Shown here one piece after another: positions 51,101 to 63,961 of a stretch of 64,000 bases of DNA. This DNA is from Malachius bipustulatus. Lineage: Eukaryota > Arthropoda > Insecta > Coleoptera > Melyridae. The stretch lies in contig OU342632.1 of the NCBI GenBank assembly GCA_910589415.1, forward strand, positions 38,329,637 to 38,393,636, given 5' to 3'. The position numbers and the translations under genes are program-made. Numbering within the stretch: position 1 is the first letter of the stretch; each line of letters opens with the position of its first letter. A model generated the notes under the pieces. The model was not told the DNA's origin. It saw only the letters and a program-made list of their open reading frames with translations, and searched no databases.

Positions 51101-53032
51101 AAAAGAATAAATAGTTAATCGCCGCAACAATAAATAGTTACGAAATAAGAAAAAGAATGCAACAAAAAAAGTTTTTATAGAATTTAATGAATTGCTATTT
51201 AGTGATGCAGAGTTCACACTTGGGGTCATCTCGGACCAAACAGAGGCAGGAATGGTGCGGGATCTATTCTTTTTAGATGAAATCGAAACATGAATCTTCT
51301 TCCGTGTCGCTTAGGTATGAATGGTCCCTTTCAGTGTTTTACTTTTTGTCAGAGCGTTTCTGCATTTCCAATCGCTTTGCAATAAGAAGACCTCGTCTAT
51401 TTATAAAGTGGCAAATAAATGATTGAATATTGGCTTTGAACTTACCGAGTATGAGAAATCAGCGCGTTCACCACTACGTTCACGAACTCGTTAAGCTCAT
51501 TAAGGTAGATATAACTTGATTAAGTTATATTACTACACCGGGCTCACTAATTAGAATGATGCAAGCTTACAGTAGGAACATGAAACATGATGAAATTTCA
51601 AGTGCTTTAACATAACGCCAGACTATGCATGAGCTGCTTCGGTGGTGGTAAAATTACATAAAAGCTGAAGCCTCTTTGGATGCAGCAAACATCATCAAGA
51701 CTTTACATTCTTCCTCCACAATTTTTACAGAAAGTGACACCTAGACTAAGTAAGTGATGGAGAGTCCAACTGCTGCAGAAATGTTTGTAACACTATCGTT
51801 ATCAGTACAGTATTATCGAAATCGTATATCAATAAAAAAAAAATCTCACAGTTTTGAGTATCCAGGGCTACAACATTTCAATAATCAAGACCGAAAACTA
51901 AGATTGGTTTCTTATTAGGGTGAAGCAACCATCTTAGAGGGTCAGTAAATTGCACAGATCCTCTGAACTAATAAGAAACATAAAGCGACATCACATTTCA
52001 ATCTTAGTTAATTTTATTCACTGCCTATAATAAGAAGAAAACCAATAATGTTAAAGGCAGGCATCCTTAACAAACTCGATATCGCTACGTCAAATCAAAC
52101 ATACACGTCGTTCAATAATTATTATTATTGATTGCAAATACTACGTCTTCAATGCATGCATTGAGGTACCTATACATCCCATTACCAAGCAAGGATATTG
52201 TTGAAATTAATCAGTTCAACGATAAACCCTTCTACAGACATCGATCAATGCTTCCCGAGCTGGTAATTGCATAGTTTCCACCTGATATAGCTTAACTGCA
52301 TCTCACAACGCTCGTGTTCAGGTATGGGATAACAATTGCATTCCCGTTCCATGACAACGTTGAATGTGACACCGTATAATAGAATAGTTAGTTGACAAAC
52401 TGTCGAACACCGCAGTCCAGAATGTTCCGGCTTATCTAAGGGCTCACGGAGGATATACTTAGGGAATGATCACGAGTTATACATGTGGTAACATCACGTT
52501 TGGCTTCTGAAGGTGTGAGGAAACTGATCCTCGGTTTCATATTGTGATAATCTGCATCTGATAAAAAAATCTGTTACATAATAATACGTCAATAACGCCT
52601 TAGATACGAGATACATAAACCACTCCATAAAAACCAGGGCGTTATAAGAGGAGCGTGATAATTCATAATGGCTGCATCTGCCATTAATAAAGTAAGGATC
52701 GCCTTAGCAACGCAAAAGTTACTTTATGCCCTAGAATCCCTACCTATTTAACAGTTATCTAAGAAAATCATTGCAATTAGTTTTATTTTCTCTATGTAAT
52801 TGAAAAATAAAAGTCTTATATGCGCCACTGGAATTATTAAAAATGATAATGCCCATCGGTTGACATTACGTTGACATCCATCCCTCAGGCCGAAAGCGCT
52901 CAGGCTGGAGCACGTCGACCATATAGGGGATTTTCCTTGGTATGAAATAACTGTTTATACGTTCTTTAAACCGCTTCAGTATAATTTGTTTATTATAGCT
53001 CACGTGGCACTTTTCAAGGTGCCTCCATGTCT
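48196..53032. other. Long non-coding stretch, nothing firm
   Basis: AT-rich throughout. Short frames at 48332-48550 and 48663-48875 have no domain. A strong donor consensus on minus (cggtaagt near 51440) follows a 22-codon open stretch that has no ATG or acceptor support, so it was not called. Confidence 0.4.
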
Positions 53033-53290
53033 TCATCTTCTATCGGAGAGACCATCCGTTGCGAGGGCGAAGAAAGCTATTGGGGGGAGTACGACGTCAC
53101 CAGGACCATCAGTCTTTAAATAAGACAGTTATTCCATTCGTCTAGCCAGTTGTCAGAGAATGACAGAGGAGTGGAAGTATCGCGCGTAGGCTACATGCTG
53201 ATAGCTGATGATGTCTACTGTAGCTTCGGACAAAACGTTTGGGGTAAATATCAGTACACTACAGCAAAAAATTTCGGAATCAAGTATGAC
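53033..53290 (+). repeat. Dispersed repeat family H, copy 2
   Basis: Starts with tctatcggagagaccatccgttgc, contains gacgtcacc-ggaccatcag, and includes gctgatgatgtctac followed by ggacaaaacgttt at about 53198-53243. It aligns with copy 1 along its whole length but has several substitutions in the second arm of the ctgatga hairpin. Confidence 0.65.
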
Positions 53291-55750
53291 TTTACTTCAG
53301 GCCAACGTTTTTGTAAGAACTTTATTTGAAATTATCTGTCCCTTAGCTTCACTTTTCTATGTAATAGGTACCCCCGCTACCAGTGTCTAATTACGTTGAT
53401 TTAATTACAAAATAAACTTTTTAGTTTCTTTATAAACGAGAAATTTGTCCTTCTTCATTTTCCTACTCGCTTCATATTATTATCTTTTGTCTTAAAAAGT
53501 TCTTTAATTTAGAAGAACTGATTACTAATATAACATTTTTTTGATATTAGTTTTTGAGAAAGAAAGTAATTTATGAGATTGGAAGACATTTTCTGACTTT
53601 AAAAACAAAAAAACTTACACCCTTCTTGTGAAAGGATAGATAGTATTCTTTGAATCATTTTATGTATTATTATACAGCTTGAACCATAAAATATCTTCAT
53701 TCACTTCAAGAATCTTTCAATAAATAATCGACAAATGGTAACCTATATAAAGAATGTATGGGGGGTTCGTGTGAAGAAGTCTGTGTGTTATGGAACAGAC
53801 ATGTCTATAAAACGACGCTTACATGGTTATAAGAAGGAATAAATTTTTATAGTTATTGGCAAATAGGGGTATGTAAGTAGAAGCGATACTTATTTCTGGG
53901 ACTTATATGTAAAATGTTACAGGGTAGGGTATGAAATTAAAGTCAGGCCTTCATAAAATATCAATATTTTCTTAACATCTCCAATGAAATTTTGTTACTC
54001 ACCCAATTATCTTCCTCCACGTCTTTCACAGCCCACATGAAGAATTATAATTAAAAATATATCTCGACGTATTCTTATGGATCATTATTGTTAATTAAGA
54101 ATCCTAGTGATTGTTTTTGGAATTTGTAATTATCATTAATTTGTAATTCTATTAATCATATTTAGTTACTTAAGCAAGAATAGTGGATATCCCCATTTTG
54201 ATTGAGCGCTCAAGCTATGACACATTCATGTTGTCTTATATTGTTCAATATTGACGGCGGATGTTCCTCAATATTCGCTCACAGCCGGGCTAATAAGATG
54301 TAGGTATTTGGATGCCTTAAAGTAGGATATGACGCAGTAGGAAGCAGCCAGACAGGCGAGCGTCGCGACGCTATGCTTCCGAGCAGACAATGGAGCTTTG
54401 GGAACCGTTGCAACTAGAGCGGTGAAATCATGCATTATTCATTGTCCTAAATAAATACAGGTAAGTTACGTAGGGCAGAGTACCTACCTAGAAGACGAGA
54501 TATAAGCTAGATGAACAGAGCAGGTTTGAATTAGTTCGAAGCTATTGACTGCACTCATTTGTTTGAAAATATTGCAGCTCAAGAAAATGAATTTTGGCTA
54601 TGTAGGTATAATAAGACAGATCCTTGCCATTCAACATTACTTCATAGGATTTAGAAACGGAACATGTTACATGGGGAATCACTGCGAGACGGTGAAATTG
54701 TCCGAGTCTGTTTGAAGGCATAAGTGATACTAAGAGTAAAACTATTTTCCATCTGGCTCTCTCTGTTTCAGTCAAATTAACCAAGCAATTATTTCTAGTT
54801 GAAAAAGAGGTTGAAGGTTTTCATATAATTCTTTTTGTCCTTGGTTTGGTGAAAAGAGTTAAATATTTATTGAAAACAAGTAGCTTACCTACGTTTTAAT
54901 AAAATGTCATCAATAATCGAATGGCTTGCTGGCGAGGATGGTGCTCTCAGTTTGATCTCCAACAGATGACAGATGATTTACAAATGACCAAGGCTGCAGC
55001 CCAGCATATCAAGCATATCCTGGACTCTGTTATAAAGGCTACACATGATAAAAAATGGAGAAAAGCCATTATGGTGGTGTGCGGTGTAGGCAAGTAAAAC
55101 ACGACATTGAGCAGTAACAACGCAATTAAACCGTTCAAGAAAGGGCAGACAGTCAATAGCATTATTCAGTAATTTATACTTAAATGCCAGTACATAAATT
55201 CCTTATTTCTGTTAGGGGAGATAAGGACAATATTTCAAGCAATATATGATGTGGAAAGCCAATTGGAGGGTAGGTAACGTGAAATTCAAAATGTAAAAAT
55301 AAAAAATAAAAACTGCGTTGGGTCCTTTCCTAATCTTATAGCTTGAGACTGATACCCGGGATATCAAATCACTGACGCATATTCCAACCTTGATCTTACA
55401 TATTATGCGCAGTAAATAACTTTAATCTCTTCAGAATCATGAAAATCCGTATACATATCGCGTAATCATGCCGTGTGTCTTGGACGGCATGAACGGCTCC
55501 TGGACCATGGTGTTTAGTTTTCTGACATCAAACAAGTAGATCATTTGAGCAGATTTTGCCGAAGAAGCCCACAGTGTTCGTCGCTGTCCATGTGAAACAT
55601 TCTCAACTTATATTCTATTTCTTCTATCATATTAAGCCTAATTGAGTATACTATAGATACATATTTTAGGACTCCCAATCCCAAAAGACTCGAGAGGAAT
55701 GACATGAACGAAGATCAACTAGTTGAAGAGCTACCGGAGACAGACTCAAA
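53291..55750. other. Non-coding stretch, nothing recognised
   Basis: Frames at 54542-54784 and 54947-55162 on minus lack recognisable domains. No repeat arms were found. Confidence 0.4.
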
Positions 55751-56407
55751 GGTCTCTTTCACATACGGTTTTCTAACGGTAACCGTGCCGTAGCCGTGCC
55801 GTAATTTAATTTGATTTGTGTTCACACGGCACACGGTTTTTAGGAGACAACGCGGACTGGATGTTTTTTTTAAGTATTTTTGTCAGTTGCACCTACGATG
55901 GATGAACGAAAAAGACGCATATTGTTAATAATGCTTGTCATCGTCGTAGATAGTCGCGAAAAGCAAGAAGATTTTGGATTGATCCACTTCTTGAAAACAG
56001 ACAGTCGATGGGGGAATTTGCAACATTGTTTCGCGAGTTACGACAGGATCTTCAACTAGTGTAATTAGTAGTTCATGATCTATTTCAATAACCATAATTT
56101 CGTTATTATAATTTCCGTAAATTTAGAAAATGTTATTAACGTCCGTACGATACCGTATCGTACGAAACAGTATCAACACACGGCACGTATGTATGGGTGT
56201 ATACACTTGTGTGTTTTTCTGTTACCGTAAGCGGCTCCGGCACCGTGCCGTAGCAGTCAACTAGCCGTGCTGCGACGGCAGCCGTGTACGGCTCCGGCAA
56301 CAAACCGTCTTGTGTGAAAGCTTGCATTTATGATAACGTGTTTCTATTAAGCACGGCTCCGTAGCCATACACGGCCACGGTTAAAAACCGTAGGTGTGAA
56401 AGAGGGC
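55751..56407 (+). mobile_element. Harbinger-derived element (657 bp)
   Basis: The left tip ggtctctttcaca-tacggtttt and the right tip (reverse complement gccctctttcacacctacggttttt) form inverted repeats of about 50 bp rich in acgg words. The right tip is followed by TAA and the left is preceded by AAA, compatible with the TWA target duplication of PIF/Harbinger with one mutation. Inside is the start of a Harbinger-type coding region. The element is too short to be autonomous. Confidence 0.78.
55898..56064 (+). pseudogene. Truncated, frameshifted Harbinger transposase N-terminus
   Basis: ATG at 55898 opens MDERKRRILLIML. Near 55967 the frame must shift by one base to give RRFWIDPLLENRQSMGEF and TLFRELRQD, the RRFWVHPLL...GEF.TLY.ELR block found at the start of PIF/Harbinger transposases, and it ends in TAA at 56062. 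The catalytic domain is entirely missing. Confidence 0.8.
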
Positions 56408-58323
56408 TAACGGTTCTCTTTGCAAGAGTTTCACAAACCAACCTCAGCTAATTGTAAAACAGCTTAGATTAAGGGCAGATTGAAACCCCAATTCGTAGCA
56501 AGTTAGGTTACTAAAACTGACTTCCACTCCCAAACTATTGAAGCAGAGGAATGGCATGAACTAATCTGAACTGATTCAGGGGTTGCCTAGAGGCATGGAT
56601 TGTGGTGATTAAAAAAATTGGAAGCAAAATTGACCCATGGGGAACACCACTATCGATAGCATAATACAAATATATTTTTATTCAAAAGCTAGTTACGTGT
56701 ATTGTAAAGGATTGACTAAATTATGATTATCAAGTTTTAAAAATTCTTGTTTTCCGAGAATACTAATTATTTTTGTTATGATTTTTTTGGTAATAAATTT
56801 GAGAGCTAAGAAAATTATCAATCTTTATTTTTTCTTCGCTTCAGATACACTCTAAAGCAAATAAAAATGAATAGGTATGTTTTGGTATTAACATATAAAG
56901 CGTCTCTTACTTAGCATAAAAAGTATACCTACCCTGAAACTTTTAAAAATCCTTTGCGTTATTCCAATTTCGTCATGTTATATCTACGTGGCTGGATTAG
57001 ATAAAGTAATGCCATTTAGCGAAATATTATCCGAAACGGTGTATTATGTAAATCCCGGCGAATAGATACTGTTATCATTCATCATAATTTAGTAAATTAA
57101 TCAGCTTCATTTGTAATTCTGTTTGGATATTTCATTATCTTGTACGCTGGGTAAGTTCCCATGGGTTTCTAGCAAAGCACAGTAATTGATAATAACTAAA
57201 TAATAATCACAGAAGTATATTACTGCTAATAACGGGATATCTGAAATTGCATAGAGCGCTAGATAGGAAGGGATGACTTCGTAAATGAGTTTTCCGTGTA
57301 AGTGAAGGTACGAGAAAATTCAATTTAAAACACACATTAAATAAAGTATAACGTTCGCGTTCAGAATTCAAAGTGTCTGTCTAATAACTCGGTGATAAAA
57401 AACTTGTGAATTAAATTTCTGAAACGGATTATTTACAAAAAAAAAACGTTCTAAATGAAACTTGGCTTGCAATTGAAAACAATAAATCAAGTTCGATCTG
57501 GTAATAATAGTAGAGATATGAAGCAAGTGTCCCTGTTTGTGTCAACAATGAGAGCTTTTAATCCTCGAGAACAGACGGAATTGCTTCCTCGGCTTTTAAT
57601 CTCTGGAAACAAACAAGCAAGGAACTCGAAATGAATATCCTTGTACTAGCCTTTTAAATGTAGGAGACAAAAGGCTCCAGCGACACTTCTTCAGCAGATA
57701 GCGCTCGCCTAGTATTAAAAAAGCCCATCCCAAGAACGCCGTTTCTTTCAATTCTTTCAAAGTCACTTTTCGATATTAGAAAAAAAGAAGAACTGTTTCT
57801 GCGTGCATCTGTTTATTTAGCATTAAAGAGAGAAATGGAGGGATGCTTGTTTAACTTGTTTATTTATTAACTCTGAATTCTAAAAGGGATGTTATCGGAT
57901 CGTTTGTATAGAGACAGGTCCACGATGTTGCCAGATATCACCACTTGTACTGTGTCTCATGAACAAGTACATGAGGTAAATGTTTTAATATTTTAGTAAC
58001 TCAGAATTAGTAGGTCATTTAACGTGTTATAATTTCAATTATTTAATTAATTAAATTAAATATGTAGGTAAATATAGATAATTAGATACTATTCGTATCT
58101 TATCTTGACAATAAAAGCGGGCAAAACCCTAAAAAATTTGTTTATCATTTTATGAGAGACATTCCTGATATAAACGCGTCAGCGTCTGAAAGATTAGATA
58201 TTCTGCTAAGCTATTCGAGGTTAATATCCTGATCTAAACTTTCAGAGGAGAATGCTACTTAATTTGTTAAGTTAGTATCTAGTTTTACATAACCACCATT
58301 AATCGACTTGTTAACTACTATAA
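56408..58323. other. Non-coding stretch, nothing recognised
   Basis: AT-rich DNA with no supported frame or repeat. The attaattaaattaaat run near 58043 is simple sequence. Confidence 0.4.
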
Positions 58324-58728
58324 TTAAAAGGAAATGCACTTGAAATTGAAATCCATTGTATCAATACTGTCTCTTATTAATAAACTTCGCTCAGCTTTCC
58401 AGACGAAAGCAATACGGAACTTGGCAACGACGGTGCAAGTCATATCACTATCACCCCTGAAAGGGTTCCATTCAGCTCTGGCTGCCGGTTTGTATGTAAA
58501 GCCAAGCCATCTCGATCGAGGGCGCCAATCTCCAATCCTATTATTACCGGATGGATGTGTAATGACAAAGATCTGTTCCTCTCTGCTCCGGTACTGAGAG
58601 ATTGAATATCTTCTCCACGGTCTCACTGTTAGCAGATCTACCACTTCCCCCTGGTAATCACCTCTCAATAGACCCGACTCCGGAACTCTGAGCCGAATTA
58701 GGCATTTTACTTGAATATTTGCAGACAT
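58324..58728 (-). CDS. Unassigned 134-codon reading frame
   Basis: This is among the longest non-transposon frames opened by a true ATG (58728-58726). It starts MSANIQVKCLIRLRVPE, is Arg- and Trp-rich (for example WRPRSRWLGF), and contains no motif I know. The region is GC-richer than its flanks. The plus strand is also open for 87 codons (58334-58597), so the open frame may simply reflect fewer AT-rich stops. Coding status is undecided. Confidence 0.25.
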   Translation of the reverse strand: MSANIQVKCLIRLRVPESGLLRGDYQGEVVDLLTVRPWRRYSISQYRSREEQIFVITHPSGNNRIGDWRPRSRWLGFTYKPAARAEWNPFRGDSDMTCTVVAKFRIAFVWKAERSLLIRDSIDTMDFNFKCISF

Positions 58729-59280
58729 TCAAATTCCGGGATACCGGGGAGTCTATTTGAATGTCGCACACCATTTCCTGACAGGTTAACACTGTTAGAC
58801 ATAGGTATAGCCCGTTTCCTCATATCCTTCTGGATACAATGTGCAAAGAAATAACTTTACTTTATCGATACGAAATTAGTTTTTTCGTGAATAAGAGTAA
58901 AAAACTTCTAATGGAACATGTGGTAACTCACCTGAGAAATGACTAAATATCTTAGGTTAAGTACCTTCTGATTTAACACACTTTTGGAACAAAACTTGAC
59001 AATACAATAACAAAACAGTATCAAGATTTCATTACGATAAAAAAAAAAAACAGTAAAAATATAACTTATGAGAGTAGGTATTATAGAGCCTCACTAAGTT
59101 AACTGGTAGATTTCTGGAGCCCTTTTAAAAGTTAATATCGACACCAAAATAGTTGTTTTAGCACTTTTTTATCTCTTTAATGCAAATAATAAGTAAATTG
59201 CTATATTTTCCACCTTGAGTCGATAAATTCTCCCGAAATGACCACAGAAATCTGTCCGTTAACTTAATGAACCCACTGTT
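58729..59280. other. Non-coding stretch, nothing recognised
   Basis: AT-rich, no supported features. Confidence 0.4.
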
Positions 59281-59600
59281 TAAGTGATTTACGATGAAAT
59301 GAAAAATTAAATTGATGACATCATCGGAGAGACCGGCCGTTGCTACGGTGGAAATAACTACTGGAGGGGTTTTAAGTGATTTACGATGAAATGAAAAATG
59401 AAATCGATTACATCATCGGAGAAACCGGCCGTTGCTACAGTGGAAATAGCTAGTGGAGGGGGTATGATGTCATCGGACCATCAATATAAAAATAGGACCA
59501 CTCTTTTAACCGTTCATTCAGTTATCTCATCGCTTGCGCACACGGAACCGCTAATCTCCATGGAACACAGCAAAACAGCCTGGAATAAACTTATCCCCGA
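59281..59600 (+). repeat. Dispersed repeat family H, copy 3, with internal 92 bp tandem duplication
   Basis: The unit taagtgatttacgatgaaat... with acatcatcggagagaccgg and gttgctac-gtggaaata occurs twice in tandem: 59281-59372 and 59373-59464. The copy then continues with tatgatgtcatcggaccatcaatataaaaatagg and, at about 59550, tctccatggaacacagcaaaac, aligning to the end of copy 1. The ctgatga hairpin segment of copies 1 and 2 is missing here. Confidence 0.7.
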
Positions 59601-59956
59601 GTCCACCGTATTTCTAAATCCTGAATTAACTGAAGTAGGACTTTATCACCATAGTAACATTTGTTACAATAAACGTTGTCGTTATAACTAAGTCATACTT
59701 TATTCAAGTCAGAATTTAAAAAAATTGTTCAAAGGAAATTAGAGTGTTGTCTCCTTATTCCTTATTCTAAATACAATAGTATTAAATTGTATTTATGGCA
59801 TATAAATCCTGTAACTTCTGACGGATTTTGATAGTTCTAATCTGTTACTATCTGGTTCAAATATGTCAAGGCTCTCCCGAAACTGACCGATACCGAAGAT
59901 TCCATCGTACCTAGTAAAGTTATCGTTTTTGTAGGATATTAGGAATTTTTGGGAGG

Positions 59957-60752
59957 TTCAGAGGAAAGTTTTCCTATAGTTTTCGTTTCCTCACCCTCTA
60001 TGTTTGGGTCGCCGAACACGAAGTTGAAGTTTCTCTCAAAAATTTGTCGTCTTGTTAAAATGTTTGCACTTCTTTCAGTTTTTGCGGTATAAATTTAAGA
60101 AAGGAAGTGTTTTTTAGACAAGTCCATTTTGAGCAAAGTTAAAGTAGACAAAATTTCGCGCTGGTAGAGCTCGCAAAGGAAACATCTTTCCATTGCGTGG
60201 GGTTTTGTAAAGTTTTACTATAGTTTTGATTTTCTCACCCTCTATGTTTTTTGCGTCACTGAACACGAATTTGAAGTTTGCTGTCAGAAATTTGGCCCGG
60301 AACTTATTTTTCTTTGCACTTGTTGACAAAATTTTCTCATTTTTTTTAACTCTTTGGCATAAATCTCAGAAAGTATTTTTTTTCCAAGTCCATTCTACAC
60401 AAAATTGTAGAAGGCAAAATTTCCTACATTTAGATAGAAAATATTTTTTAGGAAGACTAACCGTTCCGTCGGTAGAGCGCGCCAAAAAAAACATATTCCC
60501 ATATCTAGGTAAATTCACCGTTTCAGCAAATCAGTTACTTTCCCTTATATTCACTTTTTTTGGCGCGCTCTATCGGCGGAACGATTAGTCTTTCAAAAAA
60601 AGCTTTCACGAGAAAAAACACTTCCTTTCTGAGATTTAAACCAAAACTTTAAACAAAAGTGCAAAAATTTGGGCAAAAATAACAAAAAACAAAATTCCGG
60701 GACAAATTTTTAGCGTAACAAAATCAAAACTATAGCAAACTTTCCTCTGTTA
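59957..60752. repeat. Foldback element with duplicated left arm
   Basis: The centre is a hairpin: 60454-60490 (agactaaccgttccgtcggt onward) pairs with 60555-60591, with a 64 bp loop and a ggcgcgctc core. Pairing continues outward weakly, ending in gaggaaagtttt...tatagtttt on the left and aaaactatagcaaactttcctc on the right. The left side carries this arm twice: about 59977-60045 and about 60219-60293 share tcaccctctatgtt and aacacgaa-ttgaagttt, offset by 242 bp. Confidence 0.72.
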
Positions 60753-62186
60753 GGATCTGAAAATCAAAAATCTAGTCTTTGTCGAAGCGAAGGTACCGTG
60801 ACTCGCACCACTCGATTAGTTCTTTCTTGTCCATCCCTTAATTTCTAGTCTGTTCAGGATTATTCGTTTAGGACTTTAGGAGCTTCTATTCTCGAAGCGC
60901 ACATGGCGTTTCTTAGCCTATGGGTTTTCACGAGAATTAATTTCGGTGTTTGTTACTTACAGTAATAAAATCATGAATGTGTATTCTCAAAAAAAAAAAT
61001 ACTTTTATTATGATAGAAATTCTATTTGTCTCCTAAGCCCCGATTTAATTAAAACTGTGTTGAATTTATTACATTGACTGACTGACTTCACCTGACTTTA
61101 AAATTATTAACCTTCATGGAATTTTTTGAAAGCATATAAGACGATTTGAATCAATAATTCGTGATCATAATAATAAGTATAGATTATACAAATTTAATGC
61201 TGTATTGTTTTTGTAACGTTGAGTTAAAAAATAAATAAATAAAAAACTTATGCTTGCATCAGCTTTATCACTTCTAAGCAAATTTGAAGAAATGTCATTC
61301 AGAAAGCAACTTAATTTTATAATGTTTTTTTTTTGTTGTTATTTCCTGTCCATCAACAGCCTATTCTCATAATCCTCTTTTCTTGACAAGAAATACCTGA
61401 ATGCGACGTCGACTTCGGCTAGAAGTAAAAAGAAAAGACTGACATAAGGACGATTTATCACAGATTTCCTCAAAATGAAATTCACCTCAGTGAAAAATAA
61501 GTCCTACGGTTAATAGTCTTTTTCTTTTATGCGATCTGCGTGCGTGACAACCTAAGATCCATCAGGATATAACCCGGATCGTTACGCTAAGACTGTCTTG
61601 CTGTATTGCCATATGTAACACTAACACTCGTATATGTGAACATTTTTCTTATCTCCTTTCGCATTGCTTTATACTTGGTTGTAATTTTTATTGTAATCTT
61701 AACTTTTATTATCCAGGTCGTAAGTTTCTTTTGAAAGAGTGTTATTTTTACCTAGTTACACAATTTCGTTCCTTAGCTTCGACTTTCTCAGGCACTGTCA
61801 TGAACAAAATAGAAGAATGACGGCACGCAAAAAAAATCACGGGACATTAAAACAATGTATCCAATAGCGTATAACTCGTTTTTAATAAAGACTTCTGAAA
61901 TCTCTCCATTTAGAGTACCCCATCCTTGAATTTTTGGAAGAAATTTTGTAATTGTTCAAAATATGATTTTAGGTCTTCCTTGCAGGCTAAGTTGACATAA
62001 ACCCAGACAGCGGAATCTTCTTTGTTCTTCTTTGTTGGACTGAAAGACACTCAGCCGAGAGATGCATTGGGTCTTTTCACCCTCCAATCCCTCCGTGATT
62101 CTACAGGTTTAGTCATTTCGTAGTCATCTTACTTCGAACAAAATACCCAATAATTCAAGCCAATTTCAATAAGTAGGTTCACTACA
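60753..62186. other. Non-coding stretch, nothing recognised
   Basis: AT-rich, no supported features. Confidence 0.4.
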
Positions 62187-63185
62187 TTATTCGTTCCAAT
62201 TAAAAACTTCTTCTTCTTGTAGTGCATCTCCTATCGGAGGTTTCATTACAGCAATCTGGACCTTGCTGACTGCAGCTCTGAACAGCTGAACATTGCTACA
62301 GTCAAACCAATCCCTCAGGTTATTCAGCCAGGATACACGGCGTCTGCCAATACTCCGCTTTCCACCAATCTTTCCCTGGATTATCAGTTGGAGAAGTGTG
62401 TATTTCTGTCCTCTCATTATATGGCCCAGATATTGCAGCTTTCTCTTTTTTATGGTGCTAATTATTTCGCACTCTTTCTGCATCCGGTTCAGCACTTCGG
62501 CATTAGTAATTCTATCGGTCCAGGAAATCCGCCACATTCTTCGGTAGCACCACATTTCGAAGGCTTGTGTAGCTTATCTATGTGACTTTTTCTTGAGGGT
62601 CCATGCCTCGACTCCATACAAAAGCGTGGAAAAGATGTAACAGCGAAGCATCCTCATCCTAAGCTCCATGTCAATATCCCGACTTGTAAACAACTTTTTC
62701 ATTCTCGTAAATATAGATCTGGCCATCTCTATCCTCGTTCTTATCTCTCTTGTGTGATCACCCGTTTGTTCTATACAAGTTCCTAGATATTTATACGTTG
62801 GCACATTCTCTGGTGTTCACAGGGTTCAAACTCCGCGGGAACTTTGTAACTATACCATTAACTTGGTTTTCTTTAAATTAATTTTTAGTCCGTATTCATT
62901 ACACCGCTCATCCAATTTTTCCAAAAGGTGTTTGTGTGTCTTCAAGACTGCTCGTCAACAAGACGGTATCATCAGCATATCTCAAATTATTAATCAGTTC
63001 TCCATTTATAACTATTCCCACTGACTCATCTTCTAAGGTTTCCCTAAAAATAGCTTCACTATATAGACTAAAAAGAAGCGGGGATAGGATGCAACCCTGT
63101 CTCACACCACGACGAATTTCCATTTCTTCTATCAAATTAAAAACTACGATTTTAATTTGTTTATAACTTCCGTGAAAATGATTTT
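62187..63185 (-). pseudogene. RTE-clade LINE, 3' half of reverse transcriptase
   Basis: On minus, MEIRRGVRQGCILSPLLFSL (about 63123-63064) is RT motif B, and NNLRYADDTVLLTSS (about 62990-62945) holds the catalytic YADD box. After a frame change near 62935 come EKLDERCNEYGLKINL and, after damage at 62820-62860, VPTYKYLGTCIEQTGDH (about 62807). After a TAA at 62574 in the same frame comes AFEMWCYRRMWRISW, then QYLGHIM and GRRRVSWLNNLRDW. It ends EEEVFNWNE at 62190. These are typical of insect RTE elements. The 5' half including endonuclease is missing, and at least three disruptions make it dead. Confidence 0.88.
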
Positions 63186-63368
63186 AACGCCCGAAGCACC
63201 GCTGACAGGGTGAGGCGCGAGAACCTTATTATTAAGGCATTCATAAATGGAAAACTGGTTGGAACAACATTGATAATTTTTCTATTTATGTTTTCAACGT
63301 CGGAGAACTGAACTAAAAGATTAACAACCCCATAACACTTCCGGTTACCCAGTTATACCACGCGGCCA

Positions 63369-63961
63369 ACTTTCTTGTTTTAAATAAGACACCCTGTATA
63401 TTATTACATTTTCAGATTGTCTGAGAAAATTTAGGAACAATGGTCTTCGCAGTTCAAGAATGTAACGAGTAGTTTTTTAGTTATAAGCAAATAAAAATTG
63501 TCATTTTCCATTTTAAAAGCAGCTTACATTGAAAACGGCTCAATATATCGTAAAACGGTATACGTGGCCCCATTTTAATTTTTTATATTGTATCCTACTG
63601 CGTGGATTAAATTTTAATATATGCAGGGTAATGGAAATAATTAAATTTTTCGTCACTATGTAAGTATTTCTTTTGAAATCTCGGAGATTTTCCATAAGTT
63701 TGGATAGGTATTTCATCCAATCATTCAATATAGGATATCGCTTAGGTAGAGGTAAGATAGGTAAATGTAAACCATTTTCCGATAGCTTCAGCAGTTTTCA
63801 ATGTGAGCTGCTTTGAAAATAAAAAATGGCAATTTTTCATTTGTTTATAACTCATAAATTACTCGTCTCTAACTTAAATTGTGGATACCGTTGTTATATA
63901 AGATTTTTTTCTGAATATGTAATAATATACAGGATGTCCCATTTAAAATATGAAAGCTGAT
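63369..63961. mobile_element. Foldback MITE with gacaccctgtatattattacat ends
   Basis: The left arm (63369-63543) and right arm (about 63786-63961) are inverted copies. Examples are gaca-cctgtatattattacat near both tips, then a block around tgtaacgagta, gttataa-caaat and ttgtcattttcc-tttt, and an inner agcagcttacattgaaaac matched by gttttcaatgtgagctgct. The total is about 590 bp and no protein is encoded. The tips resemble the acaggg-type ends elsewhere in the window. Confidence 0.78.

Noticed and set aside
51425..51520. Possible host exon on minus before a strong donor (cggtaagt near 51440)
   Set aside because: Only about 22 codons are open, with no ATG, no good acceptor and no recognisable domain.
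54947..55162. Hydrophobic 71-codon frame on minus as a membrane protein
   Set aside because: Its Leu/Ile content follows from local base composition; there is no start context, homologous motif or splice support.
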